Below are positions 14,913-23,524 of a DNA stretch of 64,000 nt, one piece after another. The notes beneath the pieces were generated by a model. That model made no database searches and was not told the origin of the DNA. It saw only the letters and a list, made by a program, of their open reading frames with translations. The first letter of the stretch is position 1. Every line of letters starts with the position of its first letter. This DNA comes from Clostridiales bacterium Firm_14 (GTDB taxonomy: Bacteria; Bacillota; Clostridia; Saccharofermentanales; Saccharofermentanaceae): contig LVAT01000005.1 of NCBI GenBank assembly GCA_001604135.1, positions 62,001 through 126,000 of the forward strand, in the 5' to 3' direction. A program made the translations under genes and the position numbers.

Positions 14913-16637
14913 ATGAGTGAGCCTGATTTGATCAAGACAAGTAAGAATAAGTATCTGCCAATACTTATCATTAATGCTGTCCTTGTCCTGCTGGTTGTTT
15001 TCAGGGCTTTCCTTTGTATCAGCGTAATGGATGAGGTGTTCAACATCGGTCAGGCATTGAGAACGATACAGGGGAACACATTTCTAGTTGAGAACTGGGA
15101 CTATTTCCAGACCGGCGATTCGTTCCTTACACCTTTCCTTTTTGTGTTCCTTAAGATTACGGGTTCGACCGACGGAATAGTTCTTTTCTCGAGGATCGTT
15201 TTTATTGTTCTTCAGATCCTTCTTTCGACGTTGATGTATAAGATATTCTCGCGCTTTTTCGACCGCATGAGTTCTTTGTTTGCAGTGGTAATCTATTCGA
15301 CCGCCGTCTCATTCCTGCTCTTCTACATGTGGTACGACAACTGGGAGTTATTCTTCAGACTTACGGGATTAATCCTGATCTTCTATGTAATAGCTTCTTT
15401 CGATGGGAAATCACTTAAGAAGTCTTATCTTCTTGTGTTCCTGGCAGGCATTGCACATGCATGCATGGTTTTTGCGTATCCGACAATGCTAGCACTCTAT
15501 GTGTATGTGCTGGCTGTGCTCTTCTTCTACAGGAGAAAGCAGTCTTCAAGAGCGCACAATCTGATGGCATTGTTTTATGTCCTGGGAGCTGTCCTGATCT
15601 TTGCCGTTTTCTTGTTGTATGTGCTTAAGATAGGGGTCGGGAACCTCTTTATCTTCAACAGCACGATGTCTGAAGCAGGACTGTCTTCAACGGGGAGGGA
15701 AGGGTTCTTTGAGCTTGCAAGCACAATCGGCAAGTTGAAGGCACTCATCGTCGAGAACATTGTCCACTACATGTTCGCACTGATCTTATTCATTGCAGAT
15801 CTCCTGATCCTTTATGTTTTCCGTAAGAATAAGCATAAGATCCTAATGTTCTGCTCGATAATGCTCTTAGGATGCATCGTTCTTCTCCTGATGACCGTCT
15901 TCCGTACAGACAGCCTTAATACGCTCATGACTTATCTGTCGTTTTATACCATTCCTTTGTATCTGCTGGTCAGAAAGGAATCCGATAAGGCCGGCCGTTA
16001 CAAGGATCTCATCGTTATCTTGTGGATCGCTTCTTATATAGCCGGTGTCGTATATTCGATGACCGCGCTTGACGGTGCCATCAAGTTCTCGGCGGGATCC
16101 AGATCAGGTGCGATGGTAACTGTTCTGCTTCTCTTTGAAGTGATTAAGACGGCTGATATGAAGTTCGACCGTAAGACTGCTTTTGGCATACTTGCATCGG
16201 TCTTGGTGGTCATGAATGTGTTCGCGCTTTATTCGTTCTCTTTCGACGGACTAAAGCCTTATGATTGCTCTGCCATGATAAAGTCCGGAATATTCAAGGG
16301 CATCATCGATACGCCCGAGAATGCCAGCCGATATGAGACCGCAGGAAAGGACCTTGCAGAAGTTATAACAGACAGCGATAAGACGATTACCTGCGGGCCG
16401 TATGCTATGGAATTCTATCTCATGACGGATCTTAAGCCAAACGCTTCTAACCTCTGGGATCCCAATAATACAGATCTGTTATTCCAATACTACAGGTCTT
16501 ACTATGGAGAACCTGACATCATTGTCATGCACGATTCGGCAGACGACAGCACGAGTGATGCTTTCCTTGAATTCGTAGAAAACAATTACGAGCTCGCCAA
16601 GTATACCGACGGATACTTTATCTACCGCCATAAATAA
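14913..16637 (+). CDS. GT-C/PMT-like polytopic membrane protein (putative glycosyltransferase)
   Basis: A 574-residue protein with about eleven to twelve membrane helices and a C-terminal extracytoplasmic domain of about 120 residues. The first loop after helix 1 carries an acidic pair (ISVMDEVFNIGQALRTIQ) in the position of the catalytic acidic motif of GT-C enzymes such as PMT/ArnT, which transfer sugars from polyprenyl-phosphate donors outside the membrane. The overall layout fits, but I see no family-specific signature, so the call rests on topology and this motif. ATG 14913 has only a weak ribosome binding site (GGTAAG). It has its own promoter and is followed by a Cof-type phosphatase 33 bases later. 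A similar protein is encoded at 29149-31128. Confidence 0.65.
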   Translation: MSEPDLIKTSKNKYLPILIINAVLVLLVVFRAFLCISVMDEVFNIGQALRTIQGNTFLVENWDYFQTGDSFLTPFLFVFLKITGSTDGIVLFSRIVFIVLQILLSTLMYKIFSRFFDRMSSLFAVVIYSTAVSFLLFYMWYDNWELFFRLTGLILIFYVIASFDGKSLKKSYLLVFLAGIAHACMVFAYPTMLALYVYVLAVLFFYRRKQSSRAHNLMALFYVLGAVLIFAVFLLYVLKIGVGNLFIFNSTMSEAGLSSTGREGFFELASTIGKLKALIVENIVHYMFALILFIADLLILYVFRKNKHKILMFCSIMLLGCIVLLLMTVFRTDSLNTLMTYLSFYTIPLYLLVRKESDKAGRYKDLIVILWIASYIAGVVYSMTALDGAIKFSAGSRSGAMVTVLLLFEVIKTADMKFDRKTAFGILASVLVVMNVFALYSFSFDGLKPYDCSAMIKSGIFKGIIDTPENASRYETAGKDLAEVITDSDKTITCGPYAMEFYLMTDLKPNASNLWDPNNTDLLFQYYRSYYGEPDIIVMHDSADDSTSDAFLEFVENNYELAKYTDGYFIYRHK

Positions 16638-16670
16638 ACAGCTTCCAAGTTGAAACACCAAGGGGATTAA

Positions 16671-17510
16671 ATGGAAGAAAAAGTCTTGTATGTAACAGAT
16701 CTTGACGGAACGCTGATGCACAAAGATCTGAAGATATCGGATTTCTCGGTTAAGACGATAAATGCACTGGTCGAAAAGGGTGTTGCCTTTACCTATGCTA
16801 CGGCAAGGTCTATCACTAGTGCGGGAACGATCACAGCAGATCTCAGGTTAAGGCTTCCTGTGGTCACGAGAAATGGCGCAGTGCTCGCAGATAACAATAC
16901 GGGAAAGATAATCGAAAAGGCATTATTCACGGAAAGCGAAGTCGATCTTCTGAAGGAAATGCTTCCGGAACTTCCCAAGACAGGCTTCGTGTCATGCTAT
17001 TTCGGTGATGACATGAAAAAGGTCTTTGCAGACACGCAGCATACTCCGGAACTTCAGGGTTATCTGGATTACTACAAGGATGATCCGTCGTTGGTTTTCT
17101 CTTCTGATCTTACAGGAATGTTCAGGGGAAGTCCCGGCTATGTGACCATCATTGGAGATAAGAGTGAGACCGGGCCGCTCTATATCCGGGCAAAGGAATA
17201 TAACGGCTGGGAATGTCTGTTCCAGAAGGATGTTTACAGGGATGAATACTGGCTCGAGATAGCCCCTCAGAATTGCACAAAAGCAAAATCCATACTCAAA
17301 CTTAAAGAAGAGTATGGATTTGATAAGCTTGTTGTTTTCGGAGATTCCGTAAATGATATTCCGATGTTTAAGATCGCTGATGAGGCATATGCTGTTTCAA
17401 ACGCAATTGATGAACTTAAAGCTTATGCAACAGGCATCATCGGAAGCAATGAGGATGATGCAGTCGCAAAGATCCTTATAGATCATTTGGATTCGTCTAT
17501 AACGGTCTGA
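16671..17510 (+). CDS. Cof-type HAD-IIB sugar phosphatase
   Basis: A 279-residue cytosolic phosphatase of the HAD superfamily, subclass IIB (Cof/YidA-like). Motif I is VTDLDGTLMHK at residues 7-17, motif II lies in FTYATARS, and motif III/IV is VVFGDSVNDIPMF near residue 225. Such enzymes dephosphorylate sugar phosphates, flavin precursors or pyridoxal phosphate with low specificity. AAGGGG lies about 7 bases before ATG 16671. Its last 28 bases overlap, tail to tail, the end of the lipoprotein gene on the minus strand, so there is no room for a separate terminator between them. Confidence 0.9.
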   Translation: MEEKVLYVTDLDGTLMHKDLKISDFSVKTINALVEKGVAFTYATARSITSAGTITADLRLRLPVVTRNGAVLADNNTGKIIEKALFTESEVDLLKEMLPELPKTGFVSCYFGDDMKKVFADTQHTPELQGYLDYYKDDPSLVFSSDLTGMFRGSPGYVTIIGDKSETGPLYIRAKEYNGWECLFQKDVYRDEYWLEIAPQNCTKAKSILKLKEEYGFDKLVVFGDSVNDIPMFKIADEAYAVSNAIDELKAYATGIIGSNEDDAVAKILIDHLDSSITV

Positions 17511-19828
17511 AGACGCTTTTGCATTACCCTGATAACATCTTCCATGGATTTCTGTCCGTTAAAGTATGCGGAAGATTCTTCCATAAGTATGCTCTCAACT
17601 GCGCTTCCGGCACTCATTCCGCCATATGAGGAAGAGAGGATATCCACGTATTTATCAATTGTATCCGGGGACAGTTTTGCTTTCTTGACGGCTATATCGT
17701 ATTTGCTTTCTTCGTCGATTTCCGCGTTATAGACATCAAGCTTCTTTCCGGCTATATAACGGAGCGCTTCACGGTTGATCGGATTAGATTCCTTGTGGCA
17801 CTGGACATCGTAAGAGATCAACAGTTTTACGAAGTCTGCGCAGACATCAGGGAACTTTGTATCAGCTGAGATGCTTACGAATTCGCTCGATACGGTTAAA
17901 GGTCCTCTGCCGTCATAGGAAGGGAGACCGTATACACTGAGGCTGCTTCCGAATAACTTATATCTGTCTAAATAGTTCTCGAAAGAATAGAAGTTGCCGT
18001 AAACTGCTCCGATCTTTCCGTCGATCTTGGCGGACGTTCCGTCCATAACTCCATCTATTTCAGCTGCAACTTCGGTGACTGCGCGGTTGTGTTCGGTTAC
18101 ATACCCGAAACCGAGATCATAAGTTGAAGATGTAACATCACTGCCGTATTCATCAACGAAAAGCATGAGATTTCTGAAGTCTTCACCTTCGAGATCAACT
18201 TTTCCGTCCTTGATGAAAAGGTCACTCATGTTGAGGAAGAGCCTGGTGAAATATTCTTGTTTGCACATCTCAAAGCCCTTGGTCTTGCTGATCGGATCCA
18301 CGCCGTTGCATTTGTCGTTTAAGAACTTCTTGTATTCATCGAATGTAAATCCGAGTTTTCCGGAAGGAACATTGGAAGAATCGGTAATGATCCCTGATGC
18401 ACTTATGTCCAAAGGCATGCGGTATAAAGAATTGCCTGACTTGGATGCTTCTAAGGCGTTGAAAAAATACTCATTCTTATATGAGGCATCATTGAAATCG
18501 AAATAAGGTGCCAGGTCCAGATAACGGCTGCTGTCAGAAGTATCAGATACCGGATTATAAAGAAGAAGGATATCTGCATTAACATCTTTATATTCGCCTG
18601 ACTCGTCAAATGGCATAACGAACTTGATGAAGCAGGGATTATCCTGTCTGTTATAGATCTTTGCCGCATAGAGATCAGAATACTCGGGATATGAATCTTC
18701 GCCAAGCGACATGGTGATAACCGTCTTGCCGGCATTGGGATTGCGGTCGGCCTTGGTAAGATGCATTATCTTGTATGTATCACCGGAAAAATAGCTTGAG
18801 TTATCGAAAACATATCCGCCGAGAATGATCTCATTGCCGTCATCTGATACGTACAAAGTCTCAGTGTCAATGATGTCGTAATAAGACTCATCGACATTGC
18901 TGTAATCGAATATCCGTTTCAGAGTGCCTGATTCGGTATCAACAAAATTCAATCCGTAAAAATCACGAGAAATAGTTTTACCATTGCAGTATTCGAGCAT
19001 GTATGTCTCTTCGCTGCCGTAAAGACCTTTGAGTTCGGATACTTCTCCGGTCGCAAGATCCAGCTGGATCTGTGATACTTCGTTCTGCGCAATTATCGGG
19101 AAGATGACTTTGCCGTTTTCAGCCGGAATCATATCGCCAACATCAGAGTATCCGTATTGGAAAAGCTGATAAAAATCCGGTTCATACTGGGTCCCGTCAG
19201 GTCTTACTACGATCGTAGAGGTATCGTACCAAGTGGAATCATATAAAGAGAATACCATGTAGCCATCTGTCGTATACAGATCATTAAGGGAGTAAGAATC
19301 ATCATCACTGGCAAATCTTGGTTTCGGAAGTGTTAATTCCTCACCATTTAATAAATATCCTTTTTCCTTGTCCGTACTGCCGTTTCTCTCGATAACACGC
19401 TCCAAAAGGTTGAGCTTGCCGTCAGATATCCAAGCCTTCTGGACAGTCCTGAACTTACCGTTCTCGTAAGAGATAGCGTTGGTCTTCTCCAAAAGCTTTC
19501 CGTCATAGGAGTATCTGAGGATCGATTGATCATACAGTTTGAGAAGTTCTTCGTCAGTAAGTTTCTTATAGTCTCCATCGTAACGCTTCGATGCCTCGGC
19601 CATAAGGTATACCGATTCTTCGGTCGCACCTACTATTTCAAACCATGAGTATTCGTATTTATCTGAAGGATACAGATTATCGGTCTCAAATGAAGTTACT
19701 TCATACCAGGGATCGGTTTCCTTGATAACTTCATAAGTTTTCTTTTTCGATGAGCATGAAGATGAAGATAATGCGATGAGCATTACCAAAAGAGCAGAAA
19801 TGAGTTTTAGGTCTTTTCTAGTTTTCAT
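17483..19828 (-). CDS. Large lipoprotein with solute-binding-protein-like C-terminal half
   Basis: A 781-residue exported protein. The N-terminus has basic residues, a hydrophobic stretch and a cysteine at 25 (IALSSSSCSSKKK), a plausible though imperfect lipobox. Residues up to about 380 look like repeated beta strands, perhaps a propeller (blocks of YSYDGKLLEK and VDTESGTLKRIFDYS type). The C-terminal part (about 420-780) resembles ABC extracellular solute-binding proteins (LGFTFDEYKKFLNDKC, the final helices YVDILSSSYGG and VIRVMQKRLQTVIDESK). No transporter genes sit next to it on this strand. It diverges from the response regulator of the ABC operon, so it may be a sensor lipoprotein for that system. 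There is no Shine-Dalgarno; the -10 TAGAAT lies exactly six bases before the ATG. Confidence 0.75.
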   Translation of the reverse strand: MKTRKDLKLISALLVMLIALSSSSCSSKKKTYEVIKETDPWYEVTSFETDNLYPSDKYEYSWFEIVGATEESVYLMAEASKRYDGDYKKLTDEELLKLYDQSILRYSYDGKLLEKTNAISYENGKFRTVQKAWISDGKLNLLERVIERNGSTDKEKGYLLNGEELTLPKPRFASDDDSYSLNDLYTTDGYMVFSLYDSTWYDTSTIVVRPDGTQYEPDFYQLFQYGYSDVGDMIPAENGKVIFPIIAQNEVSQIQLDLATGEVSELKGLYGSEETYMLEYCNGKTISRDFYGLNFVDTESGTLKRIFDYSNVDESYYDIIDTETLYVSDDGNEIILGGYVFDNSSYFSGDTYKIMHLTKADRNPNAGKTVITMSLGEDSYPEYSDLYAAKIYNRQDNPCFIKFVMPFDESGEYKDVNADILLLYNPVSDTSDSSRYLDLAPYFDFNDASYKNEYFFNALEASKSGNSLYRMPLDISASGIITDSSNVPSGKLGFTFDEYKKFLNDKCNGVDPISKTKGFEMCKQEYFTRLFLNMSDLFIKDGKVDLEGEDFRNLMLFVDEYGSDVTSSTYDLGFGYVTEHNRAVTEVAAEIDGVMDGTSAKIDGKIGAVYGNFYSFENYLDRYKLFGSSLSVYGLPSYDGRGPLTVSSEFVSISADTKFPDVCADFVKLLISYDVQCHKESNPINREALRYIAGKKLDVYNAEIDEESKYDIAVKKAKLSPDTIDKYVDILSSSYGGMSAGSAVESILMEESSAYFNGQKSMEDVIRVMQKRLQTVIDESK

Positions 19829-19834
19829 GAGTTT

Positions 19835-19840
19835 ATTCTA
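19835..19840 (-). promoter_or_regulatory. Putative leaderless -10 box of the large lipoprotein gene
   Basis: On the minus strand TAGAAT is followed by six bases (AAACTC) and then ATG at 19828. No ribosome binding site lies between. Transcription would begin at or next to the start codon. No clear -35 is seen. Confidence 0.5.
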
Positions 19841-19894
19841 TACCAATCCGTGCGCGAAAAGAGTTAAGATTCAGGTAACATTTATGTCCTCAAA

Positions 19895-19923
19895 TTGATT
19901 TGGGAAAGGTTTAGGAATAAGAT
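19895..19923 (+). promoter_or_regulatory. Putative promoter of the response-regulator/ABC operon
   Basis: TTGATT (19895-19900), a 17-base spacer and TAAGAT (19918-19923), followed by six bases (TTTGAC) and ATG 19930. The spacing suggests a leaderless or nearly leaderless transcript, although AGGAAT 11 bases before the ATG could act as a weak ribosome binding site on a longer mRNA. Confidence 0.5.
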
Positions 19924-19929
19924 TTTGAC

Positions 19930-20598
19930 ATGAGCAGAATTTTGATCGTTGAAGATGATGAAGATATCGGTGCTGTCCTTCAAAAAGAACTGATGAAGGA
20001 CGGCTATGAAGTCCTGCGCGCGGTAACCGGAACAGAAGGCCGCATGATGCTCGGCACGAATCCTGACCTGATCCTTATGGATCTCATGCTGCCGGGCCTT
20101 ACGGGAGAAGAACTCCTTACACATATACCTAAGGAGACTCCTGTTATTGCCGTAAGCGCCAGATCTTCAGTCGATGACAAGGTATCCCTCTTATCCAGCG
20201 GATGCGTTGACTATATAACCAAACCCTTTGATATCAAGGAGCTCAAAGCAAGAGTCATAGCAGCGCTTCGTACAGTAGAGAATAAGAAGAATTCCAATGT
20301 CATCACATGCGGCGATATGATTATCGATACAGATAAGCACGAAGTAAAGATAGAAGGCAAGGAATTAAAACTTACGAGGACCGAATACGCGATCTTAAAG
20401 ATGCTGGCATCAGGTGACGGACGCGTTATTTCGAAGTCCGAACTGTTGGATCTGATAAAGAGCGAGACTCCTGATTGTACCGAGAGTTCGGTCAAGGTCC
20501 ATGTAAGCAACCTTCGTAAGAAGATAAAGGAAATAACAGATATTGAATATGTGGAAGCAGTATGGGGCATAGGCTTCAAGCTGAAAGGAGACACTTAA
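19930..20598 (+). CDS. OmpR/PhoB-family response regulator
   Basis: A 222-residue DNA-binding regulator. Receiver domain at 1-115: acidic pocket VEDDED, phospho-acceptor Asp51 in LILMDLMLPG, Ser76 in VIAVSARS and Lys98 in YITKPFD. A winged-helix domain follows at 125-220 (LTRTEYAILKML, SVKVHVSNLRKKI, VEAVWGIGFKLKG). It is the first gene of an operon that continues through an ABC transporter and ends with the histidine kinase at 28221, so the two-component pair is split by seven genes. Its stop overlaps the ATPase start in TAATG. Gene content resembles bacitracin/lantibiotic-type resistance systems, in which the regulator activates the exporter genes. Confidence 0.95.
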   Translation: MSRILIVEDDEDIGAVLQKELMKDGYEVLRAVTGTEGRMMLGTNPDLILMDLMLPGLTGEELLTHIPKETPVIAVSARSSVDDKVSLLSSGCVDYITKPFDIKELKARVIAALRTVENKKNSNVITCGDMIIDTDKHEVKIEGKELKLTRTEYAILKMLASGDGRVISKSELLDLIKSETPDCTESSVKVHVSNLRKKIKEITDIEYVEAVWGIGFKLKGDT

Positions 20599-21515
20599 TG
20601 GAAAACGTACTCTCTACAAAAGACCTGTGTAAGAATTACGGTAAGAACCGTATCCTTAAGAACGTTAATATGGATATCCCGAAGGGAGCGATCTTCGGCC
20701 TTGTCGGCAGAAACGGCGCAGGTAAGACTACGCTTATGAGAATCGTCACAGGTCTTGCAGCGCCTACGTCCGGCACATACAGCATCGGCGGTGTTAACAG
20801 CAATGACAAGAAGATCTTGGCTGTAAGAAGACGTATGGGTTCCATTATCGAGAGTCCTGCCATATACAAGAATCTTTCTGCTTATGACAACATTAAGCTC
20901 CAATATATCAATCTTGGAATGACCACATATGACACCATCCAGGATCTTTTGGAACTTGTAGAGCTTAATGATACGGGAAAGAAGAAGGCCGGAAAGTTCT
21001 CACTCGGTATGAGACAGAGATTAGGCATTGCAATAGCTCTGTGCGGTAATCCTGATATTCTCGTTCTTGACGAGCCCATCAACGGTTTGGATCCCCAGGG
21101 TATCATCCAGATGCGTGAGATCTTATTAAGGATCAATCATGAGAAGCATACGACGATCCTGATCTCGAGCCACATCCTTGAGGAATTATCCAAGCTCGCA
21201 ACCCACTATGCGTTCATCGAAAAGGGTGAGATCCTGCAGGTGTTGAGCAGCCACGAACTGATGAGCAAAGTGCGTAAGGCATCTAGGCTTAAGACTACAT
21301 CTACAGAGCTCTTGTGCCCCGTTTTCGACCGAGAGGGAATCGAATATAAAGTCGAGGACGAAGAGAATATCGATATCTATTCCGATATTACTGCAAGCAA
21401 AATATTCAATCTTGCTAATGAAGCAGGAGCTGAAGTCATCAGCATAAATGAGAATAATGAGAGTCTTGAAGGCTACTTCATGAATCTTGTTGCCAAGAAG
21501 GACGGAATCTCATGA
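20598..21515 (+). CDS. ABC transporter ATP-binding protein (BcrA-like)
   Basis: A 305-residue ATPase of a type common in peptide-antibiotic export and immunity systems. Visible are Walker A GLVGRNGAGKTT, signature LGMRQRLGIAIAL, Walker B ILVLDEPINGLDP and the switch His region TILISSHILEEL, followed by a C-terminal extension of about 80 residues. In the signature the usual LSGGM is FSLGM, a known BcrA-type form. ATG 20598 overlaps the regulator stop by one base and is preceded by AAAGGAG; an in-frame upstream ATG inside the regulator gene is rejected. It energises the permease at 21512 and presumably the five related membrane proteins that follow. Confidence 0.95.
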   Translation: MENVLSTKDLCKNYGKNRILKNVNMDIPKGAIFGLVGRNGAGKTTLMRIVTGLAAPTSGTYSIGGVNSNDKKILAVRRRMGSIIESPAIYKNLSAYDNIKLQYINLGMTTYDTIQDLLELVELNDTGKKKAGKFSLGMRQRLGIAIALCGNPDILVLDEPINGLDPQGIIQMREILLRINHEKHTTILISSHILEELSKLATHYAFIEKGEILQVLSSHELMSKVRKASRLKTTSTELLCPVFDREGIEYKVEDEENIDIYSDITASKIFNLANEAGAEVISINENNESLEGYFMNLVAKKDGIS

Positions 21516-22363
21516 TCCGCGCACTAAGATCATCTTTTTTCAGATTCTTCAGGACAGGACTCTTTTTCATGAGCCTGATCTTTACTTTTGTTCTTGCATT
21601 TTTTCTTATATTCAGGAGTTGCACTGAAGACTTAAATCTCCTGCCTTTCCAGCAGCCTAAATTCATAAACAATACATTCGTTATGACAACAATGCTGACT
21701 CTTGTTTATGTAGTTCCGTTTGGCATGGCGGTATTTTCGACGATCCTTACAGGATCAGACGTGTCATTCCGTTCGATAAACAATAAGATCGCAACAGGAA
21801 TCTCGAGAACACAGATCTTCCTGTCTGATCTTATAGTTACTGTTTTTGCAACCGAATGCTCTGTCATTCTTCAGGCCGTGGTAATCTGGCTGTTTGCGAG
21901 ATTTGCACCGGTAAAGCAAAATGTCGTTCTAAACAGCAGGATCATTAACCTTATGCTGTGCATCATGGTGATCTGCGCTGCTTTCTGCGCGTTTTTTGTC
22001 CTTATTCAGTATTTCAGCAGCAACAAGCTTTTGGCACTTATAATCTCGCTTCTGATCATACCGGCGCTTGTTGTTTCAACTCAATTGCTCGAGGCGAAAT
22101 TAGATGAGCCTTACAGATTGTATCAGTATGAATATGAAGAAGGTGAAGAGCCGAAAGTAACCGGCTGGGAAGTCAATCCTGAGTATGTCGGAGGGACATC
22201 ACGCGAAGTGCTGACATTTATATATAACACGACTCCTTATACTTACAAGTTTGCTAATGCGGATAAAGAGGCTCTCAAATCCGAAACTATGGCTTCAGGC
22301 ATGATCTTTTTGGCATCGACTGTTCTCGGCATAGTTAGTATCAACAAGAAGGAGTATTCGTAA
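21512..22363 (+). CDS. ABC-2 type permease subunit
   Basis: A 283-residue membrane protein with about six hydrophobic helices and an extracytoplasmic segment near residues 195-230 before the last helix. It starts within the ATPase stop (ATGA, 4-base overlap), the usual coupling of an exporter pair. The layout matches ABC-2 permeases of bacitracin/lantibiotic systems. It is shorter than, and only distantly similar to, the five following membrane proteins. It lacks their IKN-GYSK block but has an equivalent one, NNKIATGISRTQIFLSDL, in the same place, which suggests an ancestral relationship. Confidence 0.82.
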   Translation: MIRALRSSFFRFFRTGLFFMSLIFTFVLAFFLIFRSCTEDLNLLPFQQPKFINNTFVMTTMLTLVYVVPFGMAVFSTILTGSDVSFRSINNKIATGISRTQIFLSDLIVTVFATECSVILQAVVIWLFARFAPVKQNVVLNSRIINLMLCIMVICAAFCAFFVLIQYFSSNKLLALIISLLIIPALVVSTQLLEAKLDEPYRLYQYEYEEGEEPKVTGWEVNPEYVGGTSREVLTFIYNTTPYTYKFANADKEALKSETMASGMIFLASTVLGIVSINKKEYS

Positions 22364-22366
22364 TCT

Positions 22367-23503
22367 ATGAAAAAGATACTTTCAGGTATGCTTTTCAGGC
22401 TCGTCAGAGGTTATGAGATATGGGCTCTCCTGGCTTTATTTATCCTGATATCCGGTTATTTTACATTTGTGGAAATAGCAACCTTAGATTATGTAGCTGT
22501 TAAAACCGGTTATACAAACACCTTTTACTTAGACCTCGATGATTCTGTAATAACAAAGGATAATGCCGAACAATTCTGTTATAAGAAGTCGGGCGTCAGC
22601 GCTTATAACCTTTACAGATACAGAATTGAGAAGATTCCTCAGGATGACTTTGATAAGATCTACACTGATATGAAATCTGAACCGGTATATGAAGTAAGAA
22701 CGATATTCAGATTGGTGTTCAGATCTTACCTTGTTGCTTCTGTTCTTATGGTCATTTTTATTCCTATATTCTTCGGAAGACTGTTCAGTGACGGAACGAT
22801 CAAGAACCTGGTGTCCGGCGGGTATAGCAAAAGACTTATCTATCTGTCGTCACTCTTACTGGCGTTTGCCATAGATCTGGTCCTGAACGTGGCAAGCTTA
22901 GTGATAATTGCAGTATTGTGCCTGATCTTACAATGGCTGCCGCCGATATATCTTCCTGTATTGCTGCCGGCATTTTTACTTTCTGTTTTGCTCTCATTTA
23001 CCATAACTTCTGTCAGCATCGGTTCTTTGTTTGCCGGCGGGAAAAAGACATTAACTTTTATCCTTGGATTTATTATGATAGCCACTCGCTTTTTCTCCGG
23101 TTCTTTTTTAGCGACGGGACTGCTTTGGTCCGGACAGGCATTGAATTATTCTGAAGTGAACGAAGAGACTTTGGAGAAGATCAAAGCCGGAGGTCCTAAC
23201 AACTTGGAGATGAAAATCGATCTGTCTCAGTTTATCGAAAAATACTATCTCAACGGGGAAAGAATAATATATACATTTGCTGATGAGAGTTCTTATCCAA
23301 AGTCTGTTGTAAATCTTCTTCTGGCAGTCATTTATACTGATCCTTATTTGATCGATTCAACTATTGAGTACATTGGTTACGATCCTTATTTGATGGCACG
23401 TGACGGCATTATGGCGATCAATTTTGCAGCCAATGCTTTCTGGACTGTGCTGTTCAATGGTGCCGCTATATTTATATTAAACAAACGCGAACTTCATTGC
23501 TGA
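22367..23503 (+). CDS. Tandem ABC-2-like membrane protein, copy 1 of 5
   Basis: A 378-residue protein. Common plan of the family: N-terminal amphipathic start (MKKILSGMLFRLVRGYEIW) and helix 1; an extracytoplasmic domain of about 90 residues with the block KSGVSAYNLYRYRIEKIP; helix 2; then PIFFGRLFSDGTIKNL and SGGYSKRLIYLSS, the coupling-loop-like signature; a helix pair with WLPPIYLPV; further helices; a second external domain; and a last helix ending in LNKRELHC. This copy begins three bases after the permease stop. The signature is the same in kind as the cytoplasmic loop of ABC-2 permeases, so I infer a permease role; no ATPase is fused to it. Local codon use is AT-richer than in the flanking operons. 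Confidence 0.75.
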   Translation: MKKILSGMLFRLVRGYEIWALLALFILISGYFTFVEIATLDYVAVKTGYTNTFYLDLDDSVITKDNAEQFCYKKSGVSAYNLYRYRIEKIPQDDFDKIYTDMKSEPVYEVRTIFRLVFRSYLVASVLMVIFIPIFFGRLFSDGTIKNLVSGGYSKRLIYLSSLLLAFAIDLVLNVASLVIIAVLCLILQWLPPIYLPVLLPAFLLSVLLSFTITSVSIGSLFAGGKKTLTFILGFIMIATRFFSGSFLATGLLWSGQALNYSEVNEETLEKIKAGGPNNLEMKIDLSQFIEKYYLNGERIIYTFADESSYPKSVVNLLLAVIYTDPYLIDSTIEYIGYDPYLMARDGIMAINFAANAFWTVLFNGAAIFILNKRELHC

Positions 23504-23524
23504 TTATAAGGACAGCCGGATCTG

